Source of the DNA: Hongsoonwoonella zoysiae | GTDB lineage: Bacteria > Pseudomonadota > Alphaproteobacteria > Rhizobiales > Stappiaceae | Assembly: GCF_013266695.1 (NCBI RefSeq) | Contig: NZ_JABRXF010000002.1 | Location: 248,001 to 312,000 of the forward strand | Direction of reading: 5' to 3' | DNA: 64,000 bases | Part shown: positions 33,711 through 43,368 of the stretch, piece by piece | Position numbering within the stretch: position 1 is the first letter of the stretch | Layout of the letters: each line of letters opens with the position of its first letter | Position numbers and translations under genes: made by a program | The notes under the pieces: generated by a model | Told to the model about the DNA's origin: nothing | Databases searched by the model: none | What the model saw: only the letters and a program-made list of their open reading frames with translations

Positions 33711-34886
33711 ATGAGCGGCGAAACGCCCGAAAGAGGTTTTCCGGAAAGGGAATTTGAAAACCGTCTTGAGCGTGCTCAATTCGCTATGGCGGAAGCGGGT
33801 TTCAATGCCCTGCTTCTGACGAGCGAGCCGGAGGTGCGCTACTTCTCAGGCTTCCTCACGCAGTTCTGGCAAAGCCCGACACGGCCCTGGTTCCTCGTCG
33901 TGCCGGCACAAGGAAAACCGATAGCCGTGATTCCGGAAATCGGCGCGGCGCTCATGCGCAAGACGTGGCTCGACGACATCCGCACATGGGCCTCGCCGCA
34001 TCCAACGGACGATGGCGTGACGCTGCTGAGGGAAGCCTTGCGCGAAGTGGCGGGCGAGGGCGTGATAGGCACGCCGATGGGCCGGGAAAGCCACCTGCGG
34101 ATGCCGCTTAAGGACTTCAAGCGGCTGACGGATGCGCTCGGACGGGAAAGGTTCCGTGATGCGTCGCCGATGATCCGCAAGCTCAGGATGGTAAAATCCG
34201 AAGCCGAGATCACGAAGATTACGCATATCTGCGCCATCGCGTCTTCCACGTTCGAGGCAGGGGCGGAGCTTTTTCGCGAAGGGCAGCCGCTTTCCGACGC
34301 CTTCAGAGCGTTCAAGACGAAATGCCTGGAGTTTGGCGCGGATGACGTTCCTTATCTCGTCGGCGGCGCGGGGCTGGGCGGCTATGATGACGTGATCTCG
34401 CCACCGTCGGACGCGCCCCTTGCCCGGGGCGATGTGCTGATGCTGGACACGGGCGCGGTGTTCGACGGCTATTTCTGCGATTTCGACCGGAACTACGCTA
34501 TCGGCGAGGCGGATGACGCCGCCAAACGGGCGCATGACATTCTCTTCCTGGCCGTTGAGGCAGGCATTGCCGCCGCACGGCCGGGTGCAACCTGCAGCGA
34601 CCTATATAACGCCATGCGCGGCGTGATCGCGGAAGCGGGCGGGGCGGATGGCGATGTCGGGCGGCTTGGCCACGGGCTTGGAATGCAACTCACCGAATGG
34701 CCGTCGTTGACGGATTTCGACGAAACGGTGCTTGAGCCGGGAATGGTGCTGACGTTGGAACCCGCGACCCGAACGGTCGGAAGCCGTATCATGGTGCACG
34801 AGGAAAACATCGTCGTGCGCGACGACGGCGCGGAGCTACTGACGCGGCGCACGCCGCGAGAATTGCCGATGTTGACCGCTCCATAA
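33711..34886 (+). CDS. M24 family metallopeptidase, Xaa-Pro dipeptidase-like
   Basis: A creatinase-type N-domain (MAEAGFNALLLTSEPEVRYFSGF) precedes the pita-bread catalytic domain. The five metal ligands appear in order: DTGAVFDGYFCDFDR (two Asp), GLGHGLGMQLTE (His), TLEPAT (Glu) and HEENIVV (Glu). The next gene begins 14 bases later and encodes an Asp/Glu-racemase-like enzyme. A similar pairing (EutD/DoeA with EutA) occurs in ectoine degradation clusters, but no other ectoine gene is seen here, so the substrate stays open. Confidence 0.85.
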   Translation: MSGETPERGFPEREFENRLERAQFAMAEAGFNALLLTSEPEVRYFSGFLTQFWQSPTRPWFLVVPAQGKPIAVIPEIGAALMRKTWLDDIRTWASPHPTDDGVTLLREALREVAGEGVIGTPMGRESHLRMPLKDFKRLTDALGRERFRDASPMIRKLRMVKSEAEITKITHICAIASSTFEAGAELFREGQPLSDAFRAFKTKCLEFGADDVPYLVGGAGLGGYDDVISPPSDAPLARGDVLMLDTGAVFDGYFCDFDRNYAIGEADDAAKRAHDILFLAVEAGIAAARPGATCSDLYNAMRGVIAEAGGADGDVGRLGHGLGMQLTEWPSLTDFDETVLEPGMVLTLEPATRTVGSRIMVHEENIVVRDDGAELLTRRTPRELPMLTAP

Positions 34887-34900
34887 ACCGGGGAAAGCTT

Positions 34901-35653
34901 ATGAAGCTTGGTTATGAGACCGACGACGGACTGGGCACTCGCGCCTCGCTTGGCCTCGTGGTGCTGCAGGCGGATGAGACGATCGAGGCCGAATTTCGCC
35001 GTTTCCTGGATATTGACGGCGTGTCGCTTGCCACCAGCCGGATCCCGAGCGGGCGGGACGTCACGCCCGATACGCTGAAACGGATGGAAGCCGAATTGCC
35101 GACGGCGGTCGACCTGCTGCCGCCAACGGTGCGCTTTGATGCGATCGGCTATGCCTGCACGTCCGGCGCGGCGGTGATCGGCGAAGCGAAGGTCGCCGAC
35201 ATTATCCGCCACGTGCGGCCGGGCACGGCGGTGAGCGACCCGGTGACGGCGGTGCGCGATGCCTGCTGGGCACTCGGCGTCAGGCGGCTCGGCTTCGTCA
35301 CGCCCTATGTGGCGGAGGTTTCCGCCGCGATACGCGCGAAGCTGGAGGTGGATGGGGTGACGATTGCCGGTTTCGGCTCCTTCGAGCAAAGCGAGGAAGG
35401 TGTCGTGGCACGCATCAAGCCGCACTCGACGCTGCGGGCGATTGCCGCGGTCGCCGAGATAGAGCCCTGCGACGCGGTGTTCGTATCCTGCACGAACCTG
35501 CGCGTCGCCGGCATCCTGGAAGAGGCGGAGGCGCTGATCGGGCGTCCGGTGATTTCCTCCAACCAGGCGCTTGCCTGGCACATGCTGCGCAAGGCGGGAA
35601 TTCCCGATACGCGGGAAGGCTTCGGCGAATTGTTCCGTCGGCGGCTTTCGTGA
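34901..35653 (+). CDS. Asp/Glu racemase-superfamily enzyme (maleate isomerase/arylmalonate decarboxylase-like)
   Basis: Two-domain alpha/beta protein with the two catalytic cysteines of the family: Cys86 in GYACTSGAA and Cys197 in VSCTNLR. This arrangement fits maleate cis-trans isomerase, arylmalonate decarboxylase and EutA of ectoine use. The 250-residue length is normal. GGGGAAA stands before the ATG and only 14 bases separate it from the M24 peptidase, so both should act in one catabolic pathway. Substrate unknown. Confidence 0.83.
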   Translation: MKLGYETDDGLGTRASLGLVVLQADETIEAEFRRFLDIDGVSLATSRIPSGRDVTPDTLKRMEAELPTAVDLLPPTVRFDAIGYACTSGAAVIGEAKVADIIRHVRPGTAVSDPVTAVRDACWALGVRRLGFVTPYVAEVSAAIRAKLEVDGVTIAGFGSFEQSEEGVVARIKPHSTLRAIAAVAEIEPCDAVFVSCTNLRVAGILEEAEALIGRPVISSNQALAWHMLRKAGIPDTREGFGELFRRRLS

Positions 35654-35669
35654 AGCCTGGCGAGGCCCG

Positions 35670-36620
35670 TCAGCGGTAATGCAGGATGCGGCCGATGACA
35701 TTCATCAGAAGCTGGGCGGCGAGCGTCGTTGTCGACCCGGTTGGGTCGTAGTCGGGGGCGACTTCCACAAGGTCCAGCCCGACGATGGTGCCGCGCTGGG
35801 CTAGCCCGTCCAGGAATTCCAGCATTTCATAGTAATGGAAACCGCCATGGCTCGGCGTGCCCGTGCCGGGCGCGACCGACGGGTCGAAGCCGTCGATATC
35901 GATCGTCACGTAATAGCGCGCACCTTCCGGCACGCGGGCGAGCACGCCGTCCACGCCCAGTTTGCGGAACTGGCGCACGGAAAGAATGTCGGAGCCGTAG
36001 CGCCGCGGATCCTCGTAACCTTCCTTCGCGGTGGACGAGACATTGCGGATGCCGAGTTGCGTGAGGCCCGTGACGTAAGGCTTTTCCGCGGCGCGGCGCA
36101 TAGGGTTGCCATGGCCGTAGCGCACGCCGTGACGCTCGTCCACGAAATCGAGGTGCGCGTCGATCTGCACGATGTGGATCGGCTCTTCCCCGTCGAAGGC
36201 GTTGATGCAGGGAATGTTGACCGAATGGTCGCCGCCGAGCACGACGGACAGGGCGTTTGCCGCCAGGATCTTGCGCACGCCATATTCGATGTTGGCGTGG
36301 CTCTTCATGGTGTCGGTGTGGACGATGTCCGCATCGCCAAGGTCGACGATGCGCGTGGCTTCAGCCGGCAGGTAGGTGACGTCGTCTTCATGGTCGTAAG
36401 CACCGGCATGGCCGAAAGAAAAGAGCGTCGACGCCTCGCGGATGCCGCGCGGGCCGAAGCGCGCGCCGGACCGCCACTGCGTTCCAAGGTCGAACGGCGC
36501 ACCAAGCACCGCGACATCGGCATCGATCTTGTCCCAATCCTCGACGTAAGGATTCTTGCCGAAGGTGCAGATGCCGACGAAGGGCAGGTTCAGGCGACCG
36601 GAGGAGCGTTGGTGGGGCAT
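35670..36620 (-). CDS. Agmatinase/ureohydrolase family protein
   Basis: Binuclear manganese ureohydrolase that releases urea from guanidino compounds. Motifs are GGDHS at 129-133, DAHLD at 154-158 and DIDGFDPSVAPGTGTP further on, giving the metal-binding His and Asp residues. The N-terminus GRLNLPFVGICTFGKNP fits the agmatinase/guanidinobutyrase group rather than arginase. It converges on the racemase-like gene with a 16-base gap. Agmatine is a reasonable but unproven substrate. Confidence 0.87.
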   Translation of the reverse strand: MPHQRSSGRLNLPFVGICTFGKNPYVEDWDKIDADVAVLGAPFDLGTQWRSGARFGPRGIREASTLFSFGHAGAYDHEDDVTYLPAEATRIVDLGDADIVHTDTMKSHANIEYGVRKILAANALSVVLGGDHSVNIPCINAFDGEEPIHIVQIDAHLDFVDERHGVRYGHGNPMRRAAEKPYVTGLTQLGIRNVSSTAKEGYEDPRRYGSDILSVRQFRKLGVDGVLARVPEGARYYVTIDIDGFDPSVAPGTGTPSHGGFHYYEMLEFLDGLAQRGTIVGLDLVEVAPDYDPTGSTTTLAAQLLMNVIGRILHYR

Positions 36621-36771
36621 GTTGCGTCACCCGCATTGGCTAGAGCCGGGAACAAATAATCTGACAGATTAAGGAGCGGTCGATCCTTCAGGCAAGCGTC
36701 ACGGCAACGTGCAGCCGAGTTGTGTCTTTGTGCTTGTCCGCTTGCTTGAGCCCGTCTAGTGACAGACTGCC

Positions 36772-37806
36772 ATGGAGATATTGCTCGACGAGATTTTGAG
36801 ATGGGCCGGCAAGGTCCACCCGGGGCGCGCGGTCCTGCCAACAACGGACCTTTATTTCTTGAACGCATGCCGGCACTGGCTTGCCCCGGGGCGCCACAGC
36901 CGGTTGGAAAGGTGGGGAGCAAACACATTCGCAACGGATAAGGCTATTGTCTGCATACGCCGAGATCATCCCAAGGTGGTCGCACGTGTCCAGTCGGACA
37001 GAAACAGGCGGCTCGTCTACGTAATCGATGATGACCTCTGGGCGGCAGAAGAGGATGCCAGCTTGCCGGACGATTACCGCAGGCGACTTGCAATCCTTCG
37101 AGAAGGCCAGCACAGGCTTTTGGTGGAAAAGGCTGAGACAATCGTGGTTTCGTCGGACAAAATCGCCCGGCATTACCGCGACAAGCACCAAGTCGCCCGC
37201 CTTGATCCGTTCTGGTCCGAACCGCTTGCGGATGGTTTGCATTTTCGCGACGTCGAAAAGGGTGATGCACTTCACATTGCTTATCTGGGCAGCGCGAGCC
37301 ATGCCGCCGACAGGCTTTTCACGTTTACTGTTCTTGAGGGCTTATTAGGGAAAATGCCGAACCTGAAGATCACGGTATTCGGAGATCACGACCTGCCGGT
37401 TTCCCTCAAGAAGGACAGCCGAATTTGTGCCAGCCCGCCTTTGCCATGGATATTTCACCGTAAGCGCGTAGCGGCGTTGAAATGCCATATCGCGCTGTGC
37501 CCGATGCTCGATACCCCTTTCAATCGCGGGCGGTCCGTCAACAAACTTATCGAACATGCCGTTGCCGGCGGCATTGGCGTTTACAGCGCAGGCTGGAAAG
37601 AGGCGGACCAGGTTCGGGCGGCAGCGGCAGGTTTGTCGTTTGAAGACCGGCCGGAGGTCTGGGTTGAAGGATTGCAGGAGGCAATTTCCAGAAAGGAAGG
37701 TCTGAAATCCATTCAGTCGAATGCCAGAACACTGGCGTACCGGCTGAACGATGGGGACAAGCAGCGAATTTTCTGGCAGAACGAGCTTGAAATTGCCGCC
37801 TCCTGA
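36772..37806 (+). CDS. Glycosyltransferase-like protein (GT-B type)
   Basis: A 344-residue protein that reads as a single-domain GT-B transferase: LVYVIDDDLWAAEED in the first half, HIAYLGSASHAADRLFTFTVLEGLLGKMPNLKITVFGDHDLP and the nucleotide-sugar end CPMLDTPFNRGRSVNKLIEHAVAGGIGVYSAGWKEADQV. No membrane spans. The stop overlaps the first possible codon of the next large transferase gene. No ribosome-binding site was obvious before the ATG. Sugar specificity unknown. Confidence 0.72.
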   Translation: MEILLDEILRWAGKVHPGRAVLPTTDLYFLNACRHWLAPGRHSRLERWGANTFATDKAIVCIRRDHPKVVARVQSDRNRRLVYVIDDDLWAAEEDASLPDDYRRRLAILREGQHRLLVEKAETIVVSSDKIARHYRDKHQVARLDPFWSEPLADGLHFRDVEKGDALHIAYLGSASHAADRLFTFTVLEGLLGKMPNLKITVFGDHDLPVSLKKDSRICASPPLPWIFHRKRVAALKCHIALCPMLDTPFNRGRSVNKLIEHAVAGGIGVYSAGWKEADQVRAAAAGLSFEDRPEVWVEGLQEAISRKEGLKSIQSNARTLAYRLNDGDKQRIFWQNELEIAAS

Positions 37807-37940
37807 TGCCTGCCGAGCGTTGCGCGTCCTCCACAAAAATAGGCTGCTTTGTGCGGCTGCGAGGTTCTGGAGTTGAGCGAGCCATCCAATGGGGCGGCGA
37901 ACTCGGCTCAAAAACTGCCGGAAAGTCGAAAACAGATTTT

Positions 37941-40559
37941 ATGAAGTACGGAATTCTGTCCGACCTGTTCGGGAAGGGCGCTTCATCCAAAAGAGGTGTT
38001 GGTTCCGCCGACTATGTATCGGCGGACCGGATTTCAGGTTGGTGGCGACTGCCTGCATCCGCCGAACAAGAACACGCAACAATCCGTATTCACTGTGACG
38101 GCCAGCTTATCGGGACTGCGATTGCGAACCAGCCGCAGGCTTCAGCCGTCCATGCAGAACGATGCGGCTTCCGCGTCGATCTGAATTGGCCGGATGGTGT
38201 TCCGGACGATTTCTACGACAAGTTGATGCTCGAGGTCTTCGAGCTGGGCTTCGAAGTCCCGATCCGGGAGATCTATCGAAAATCTGCCACCGGGTGGAGC
38301 CTTCTGGATCTTACGGCGTGGTGGTTCGGGAGGACCATGAAATTACGCCTCGTACCGGAACGAGATGCGGTCGAACCCGGTGCTGCCCATTCTGTCGCGG
38401 GCGGCGATGAGACGCGCATCCGCATCGAGACTGAAGACAACCTTCTGCCTGGCTGGTATCGCATTCGTGCCAGCATGGATAAACAGCCGCTTTCGGCCAC
38501 ACCTCGCCTCCAAGTTGCGCATGATGCGGAATGGCGAAGTGTCAGCGAACATATTCTGGAGATGCGCTCCACCGGAATGGTTGACACGATGGTACGCATC
38601 GAGGGGCCGGTAAACGCGCTTCATATCGATACGCTTATTGCCGCCGGAACAACATACATCGAAGAATTCAGGCTGCGCCGCATTGGGACGCCAGAGGTTA
38701 TGCTGGGTGCATTCCGCCATGCGCCCCGAATGGTATCCGCAGCCTTGTTCTGGCGCCTTTTGGGAAAGAAGGTGCGGGCGCGAAACCGCCTGCGCTCAGC
38801 TCTTTCCAGCGCGCCGTTTTCCGCAAGCCGTCTTCACAAGGCAGGCCTTTGGTGGCAGCGGCACGGATTCCTGCCAAGGAGCGAGCGTGAGCTCATCAGG
38901 GGGGAGCTCCGCAACTGGAAGGAGAATCGGCCTTGTTTCGCGATTGTGTTGACCTTCGAGGAGGGGACCGCGGAAGCGATCGATGATTCCATCCGGTCGC
39001 TTCAGGGGCAGCTTTACCCGGAATGGCGCGCCTATATCGTTGTGCCGCAGGGGGCTGAGGCGATTGCCGGGAAAGCGCGGGGCTTAAGCGAGGACGAAGC
39101 AAGGGTCAGGGTAATTGAGGAAATATACGGTACGGCGGATGCGCTGAACGTCGCGTTGGCTGATTTACCAGAAGCAGGCTTCGTCGGGCATATGATAGCC
39201 GGTGATCGTTTGATGCCGGACGCGTTTTTCAGGCTTGCACAGGCGGTGCGGGGGGCACCCGATCTCGCCATCCTTTATACGGATCAGGCACTTACGGACG
39301 CAGCCGGACGCGTTATCGATCTGCATTTCAAATCCGGATGGAACGAGGAGCTTTTCCTGCATCAGGATTATATCGACCGCCTTGCTGTGATACGCGTCGG
39401 CCTGGCCAGAAAAGCGGGCGGATATCGGAAAGTAGCGCAAGGTGCAGAGGTCTATGACATGATCCTGCGCGCAAGCCTTTTGATGCAGAGCAGCCATATT
39501 CAGAGGATTGCCCGTCCGCTGATCCTGACGGATATTTCGCAAAATACGGTTGCCCGGGACGATGCGGCACGCGGGCAAGCGCCTCCCGATTCCCGGCTTA
39601 TATTATTGTCCGACTATCTAGCCCTGCGACCCGGGCCTAAAGCCGAGATTCGTGCTTCGGGCGAGGGCAGGCACCGGGTCGTCTGGCCGCTGCCGAAAAA
39701 TAGGCCGTTTGTTTCGCTGATCGTGCCGACACGCGACCGGTTGGACTTGCTTAAGCCCTGCATTGACGGGTTGCTGAACAAGACAGAGTATTCGCCGAAA
39801 GAGATACTGATCGTCGACAACGACAGCCGCGAGACGGAAACCATTTCCTATTTCAAGGAAATAGCCCAAGACCCTCGCGTGCGGGTGATTTCCTGCCCGG
39901 GCCCGTTCAACTACGCGGCGATGAACAACCTGGCTGTGGACAAAGCGCGCGGCGAGTACATCGGCCTCATCAACAACGATATAGAAGTGCTGCGCGGCAG
40001 CTGGCTTGAGGAAATGATGCGCCATGCGGTTCGTCCAGAAGGAGGGGCAGTGGGTGCCAAGCTGCTTTACCCGGATGGCCGTATCCAGCATGGCGGCGTC
40101 ATATGCGGTCTCGGAGGACTGGCAGGACATGGACATCGTTTTGCCCATGAGGCGGCGCCGGGCTATTTCGGGCGCCTCAACGCTCCGCAATATCTTTCAG
40201 CCGTTACGGCCGCGTGTCTCGTCGTGGAAAAAAGGAAATTTCTTGCCGTTGGCGGACTTGAGGCGGAACAGCTGAAGGTCGCATTCAACGATGTGGATCT
40301 ATGCCTGAAATTGCAGGCTGCAGGCTGGAAGAATATCTACACTCCCGAAGCAGTGCTCGTTCATCATGAGTCCGTCTCCCGAGGCCATGATCTCTATGGA
40401 GAAAAGGCCGAAAGATATCGGCGCGAGGCAGCCTATCTGCAAGGAACCTGGCGGACCGACAAGGAGGTGGACCGTTACTACAATCCGAACCTCACTCACA
40501 CCGAAGAGGATTTTTCCTTTACGGACGTTACGGAAGTCATCAGAGAACTGAAAATATAA
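37941..40559 (+). CDS. Tandem family 2 glycosyltransferase with N-terminal beta-domain
   Basis: From the ATG at 37941 (MKYGILSDLFGKG) the protein has about 872 residues; the frame is open back to 37806. The first 140 residues resemble an accessory beta-domain (ISGWWRLPASAEQEHATIRIHCDGQLIGTAIAN). A first, divergent GT-A domain runs from about 329 (CFAIVLTFEEGTAEAIDDSI), and a canonical one from about 589 (FVSLIVPTRDRLDLLKPCIDGLL, NNDIEVLRGSW, FNDVDLCLKLQAAGW). It ends in a one-base overlap with the sulfotransferase gene. Likely a multi-sugar polymerase. Confidence 0.83.
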   Translation: MKYGILSDLFGKGASSKRGVGSADYVSADRISGWWRLPASAEQEHATIRIHCDGQLIGTAIANQPQASAVHAERCGFRVDLNWPDGVPDDFYDKLMLEVFELGFEVPIREIYRKSATGWSLLDLTAWWFGRTMKLRLVPERDAVEPGAAHSVAGGDETRIRIETEDNLLPGWYRIRASMDKQPLSATPRLQVAHDAEWRSVSEHILEMRSTGMVDTMVRIEGPVNALHIDTLIAAGTTYIEEFRLRRIGTPEVMLGAFRHAPRMVSAALFWRLLGKKVRARNRLRSALSSAPFSASRLHKAGLWWQRHGFLPRSERELIRGELRNWKENRPCFAIVLTFEEGTAEAIDDSIRSLQGQLYPEWRAYIVVPQGAEAIAGKARGLSEDEARVRVIEEIYGTADALNVALADLPEAGFVGHMIAGDRLMPDAFFRLAQAVRGAPDLAILYTDQALTDAAGRVIDLHFKSGWNEELFLHQDYIDRLAVIRVGLARKAGGYRKVAQGAEVYDMILRASLLMQSSHIQRIARPLILTDISQNTVARDDAARGQAPPDSRLILLSDYLALRPGPKAEIRASGEGRHRVVWPLPKNRPFVSLIVPTRDRLDLLKPCIDGLLNKTEYSPKEILIVDNDSRETETISYFKEIAQDPRVRVISCPGPFNYAAMNNLAVDKARGEYIGLINNDIEVLRGSWLEEMMRHAVRPEGGAVGAKLLYPDGRIQHGGVICGLGGLAGHGHRFAHEAAPGYFGRLNAPQYLSAVTAACLVVEKRKFLAVGGLEAEQLKVAFNDVDLCLKLQAAGWKNIYTPEAVLVHHESVSRGHDLYGEKAERYRREAAYLQGTWRTDKEVDRYYNPNLTHTEEDFSFTDVTEVIRELKI

Positions 40560-41521
40560 TGGATCGCCCCCCCTATTTTTTCGTGCATATTCCGAAAACC
40601 GCAGGAACGAGTTTCCGTTTATCGGTGGAGGAACAGTTCGGTTCGGAAAACCTGATCTATGACTATGGCTCGGGGTCGAATATTACGAACAGGCTTATTC
40701 TTGAGAACGTTTATGAGAAAGAAGACCTGTATGCGCTGAAGGGTGCTTTACCTTCAGACCGCCCCGTCATGGTGGCGGGACATGTTTCCCTCTACAAATA
40801 TGCGGCCCTGAGCGGCGCGGATCGGGTAATCAGTTTTCTGCGCCGTCCCGAAGACCAGATCATTTCCCACTTTCGCCATCACAGGCGGCATCATGGTTTC
40901 ACCGGTACTTTCGAAGAGTTCGCAAGCCGCCGGGGAATGGCTGAGATCCAAAGCCGCGTTCTTCAGGCGCCGTTGCCACTCGAAGCAATCGGTTTTCTGG
41001 GGTTGACCGAGCGTTATTCGGAATCGATTGCCCTGCTCAATCAGACGCTTGGCCTGAACCTGCGCGTTTTGGAAAAAAATGTTTCCCCAACCGATGGCGA
41101 GACTGCAATTACGCCGGAAATGCGAGAGATCGCCATTAGAGCTACGCGCGTCGATCGGAACCTGTACGATCGTGTCGCGGGTCTGTTTGAGCGTCGTCTT
41201 CGCCAATTCGACGCTGGCCGCCCGTATGTCCACGGCGCGATACTTAGACTTTTGCCACGCGCGATTATCGGTTTTGCTTACCGGATGAACGATACGGATC
41301 CGGTTTTCGTACGTTTGACAGTCAACGGCCGCGAGATTACCGATCCGATACCGGCGGCTAGCCACAGGCCGGACCTGGCCGGGTTCGGTGTCACGCGAGC
41401 CGGCTTCGTGGGTTACCATATCCATCTCGAGCGGCCGCTTTCTCCTGGCGATGTTGTAGAGGCGTTTGCCGCCGAAGATGAACAGCCGATCGGTAAACAG
41501 GCATTCGATCCGGAAAAATAA
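40559..41521 (+). CDS. Sulfotransferase family protein with C-terminal beta-domain
   Basis: The 5'-phosphosulfate loop is HIPKTAGTSFRLSV at residues 10-23 and the 3'-phosphate loop RVISFLRRPEDQIISHFRH follows near residue 90. After about residue 240 comes a separate module, DPVFVRLTVNGREITDPIPAASHRPDL and GFVGYHIHLERPLSPGDVVEAF, similar to the beta-domain at the start of the preceding glycosyltransferase. Its ATG overlaps the upstream stop by one base. A polysaccharide acceptor is inferred. Confidence 0.8.
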   Translation: MDRPPYFFVHIPKTAGTSFRLSVEEQFGSENLIYDYGSGSNITNRLILENVYEKEDLYALKGALPSDRPVMVAGHVSLYKYAALSGADRVISFLRRPEDQIISHFRHHRRHHGFTGTFEEFASRRGMAEIQSRVLQAPLPLEAIGFLGLTERYSESIALLNQTLGLNLRVLEKNVSPTDGETAITPEMREIAIRATRVDRNLYDRVAGLFERRLRQFDAGRPYVHGAILRLLPRAIIGFAYRMNDTDPVFVRLTVNGREITDPIPAASHRPDLAGFGVTRAGFVGYHIHLERPLSPGDVVEAFAAEDEQPIGKQAFDPEK

Positions 41522-41555
41522 TGGTTTCCCGGAAAAGCCTGCATCGCGATAAACT

Positions 41556-42440
41556 TCAATCGTCGGTCTGGCCGGCTTCGCGGGCGACTTGCAGAAGGTA
41601 GCTTCCGTAACCGTTTTTGGACAGGGCATTGCCGCGATTGATGAGCGCCTCGCTATCGATCCAGCCATTCACGAAGGCGATCTCCTCAGGCACCGCCACG
41701 CGCAACCCCTGACGCTTCTCAATGGCCTGAATGTAGCCGGAAGCTTCCACCAGGCTGTCGTGAGTGCCGGTGTCGAACCATGCGTAACCGCGGCCGAGGC
41801 GCTCCACCTGGAGGTTGCCGCGTTCCAGATATCGGGCATTGACGTCCGTTATTTCCAGTTCTCCCCTGGAGCTGGGCTTGAGGCCCGCCGCGATGTCGAC
41901 GACGGAACTGTCGAAGAAATAGAGCCCCGTGACCGCCCAGTTCGAGCGTGGTGTCTGGGGCTTTTCTTCTATGGATGTCGCGCGCCCCTCCGCATCGAAG
42001 GCGACAACGCCGTAGCGCTCCGGATCCTGGACGTGATAGGCGAAGACAGTCGCGCCCTCCCGGCGATCGGCGGCACGGCGCATCTTTTCGGTAAGACCCG
42101 GCCCGAAAAAGATATTGTCGCCGAGAACAAGCGCGCAAGAATCGGTTCCGATGAATTCCCGTCCGATCAGGAAAGCCTGTGCCAGCCCGTCGGGGCTTGG
42201 CTGTTCGGCGAAGGTGAGGCTGATGCCCCACTGGCTTCCGTCGCCCAGCAGATGGCGAAACGCGCCCGCATCCTGCGGCGTGGTGATGATCAGAATATCC
42301 TTGATACCCGCGAGCATGAGCGTGCTGAGCGGATAATAGATCATCGGCTTGTCGTAGACCGGCAGAAGCTGCTTGGAAACCGAATAGGTGATCGGATAAA
42401 GCCGCGTGCCGGAGCCGCCGGCAAGAATAATGCCTTTCAT
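41556..42440 (-). CDS. rmlA: Glucose-1-phosphate thymidylyltransferase
   Basis: First step of dTDP-L-rhamnose synthesis. The nucleotide-binding [11 protein letters not shown] (residues 8-18), [24 protein letters not shown] and the [11 protein letters not shown] substrate site are complete; 294 residues. Its ATG overlaps the stop of rmlD by four bases. It is the last gene of the operon rmlC-rmlB-rmlD-rmlA read leftward, ending close to the convergent sulfotransferase gene. Confidence 0.95.
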   Translation of the reverse strand: MKGIILAGGSGTRLYPITYSVSKQLLPVYDKPMIYYPLSTLMLAGIKDILIITTPQDAGAFRHLLGDGSQWGISLTFAEQPSPDGLAQAFLIGREFIGTDSCALVLGDNIFFGPGLTEKMRRAADRREGATVFAYHVQDPERYGVVAFDAEGRATSIEEKPQTPRSNWAVTGLYFFDSSVVDIAAGLKPSSRGELEITDVNARYLERGNLQVERLGRGYAWFDTGTHDSLVEASGYIQAIEKRQGLRVAVPEEIAFVNGWIDSEALINRGNALSKNGYGSYLLQVAREAGQTDD

Positions 42441-43366
42441 GGCGATGAGTTTCCTGAATTTCTTGTAAGTCCGGAGCTCGTCCGTTCGTTGTTGAGCGAT
42501 GCCATAACCTCGGCAAGGGCATCCTGCCAGGAACGAAAGCGGATGCCATGAACCTTCGCGAGCTTCGCACAGTCCAACCGGGAATTCGCCGGGCGTGCCG
42601 CCGGCGTCGGAAACTGTGAAGAAGGGATGGCCTCCAACTTAGGAATACGCAAGCCCCGACCTTCGGCTTGTCTGAAGATCTCGCGGGCGAAACCATGCCA
42701 ACTCGTCTCACCGGAGCCTGCCGCGTGGAATGTGCCATAGCACGCGGGGGAAACGGCATCCAGGCACAGGCGCCGCGATATTGCGACTATGACCTGCGCA
42801 AGATCGGCTGCCGACGTTGGCGAGCCGATCTGGTCGTCGACAACGCGCAAAACGTCACGTTCGGATCCGAGCCGCAGCATTGTCTTGACGAAGTTGTGCC
42901 CCTTGGCGCCATAGACCCAGGCCGTCCTGAGGATCACATGGCGGTCGCACGCCTTACGAACCGCCTCTTCGCCAGCCAGCTTGCTTGCGCCGTAAACGCC
43001 GAGCGGGGCGACAGGGTCGGTTTCGACATATGGTGCGGGTTTCGTGCCGTCGAAAACGTAATCCGTCGAAACATGGATGATCGCAGCACCACATCTTTGC
43101 GCGGCTGCGGCAAGATATGCGGGACCATCGCGATTTGCGGCATACGCCGCATCGAGGTCCGCCTCCGCCTTGTCCACCGCGGTGTAGGCAGCGGCATTCA
43201 CGATAATCTTCGGCCGCGTGCTTGCAACGGCGCGGTCGACGGCGGCACGGTCGGCGATGTCGAGATCACCATGAGCAAAGGCCGCGATTTCGAGGCCGGA
43301 ATCCCGCGCTCTCGCGGCGACTTCGAATCCGAGCTGGCCGCCGGCACCCGTCAGAAGCACATCCAT
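42437..43366 (-). CDS. rmlD: dTDP-4-dehydrorhamnose reductase
   Basis: NADPH-dependent SDR that makes the final dTDP-L-rhamnose. [17 protein letters not shown] holds the GxGGQLG cofactor motif, and [20 protein letters not shown] plus [10 protein letters not shown] carry the catalytic Thr-Tyr-Lys triad. The 309 residues are the usual length. Two bases separate it from rmlB. Confidence 0.94.
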   Translation of the reverse strand: MDVLLTGAGGQLGFEVAARARDSGLEIAAFAHGDLDIADRAAVDRAVASTRPKIIVNAAAYTAVDKAEADLDAAYAANRDGPAYLAAAAQRCGAAIIHVSTDYVFDGTKPAPYVETDPVAPLGVYGASKLAGEEAVRKACDRHVILRTAWVYGAKGHNFVKTMLRLGSERDVLRVVDDQIGSPTSAADLAQVIVAISRRLCLDAVSPACYGTFHAAGSGETSWHGFAREIFRQAEGRGLRIPKLEAIPSSQFPTPAARPANSRLDCAKLAKVHGIRFRSWQDALAEVMASLNNERTSSGLTRNSGNSSP

Positions 43367-43368
43367 CG

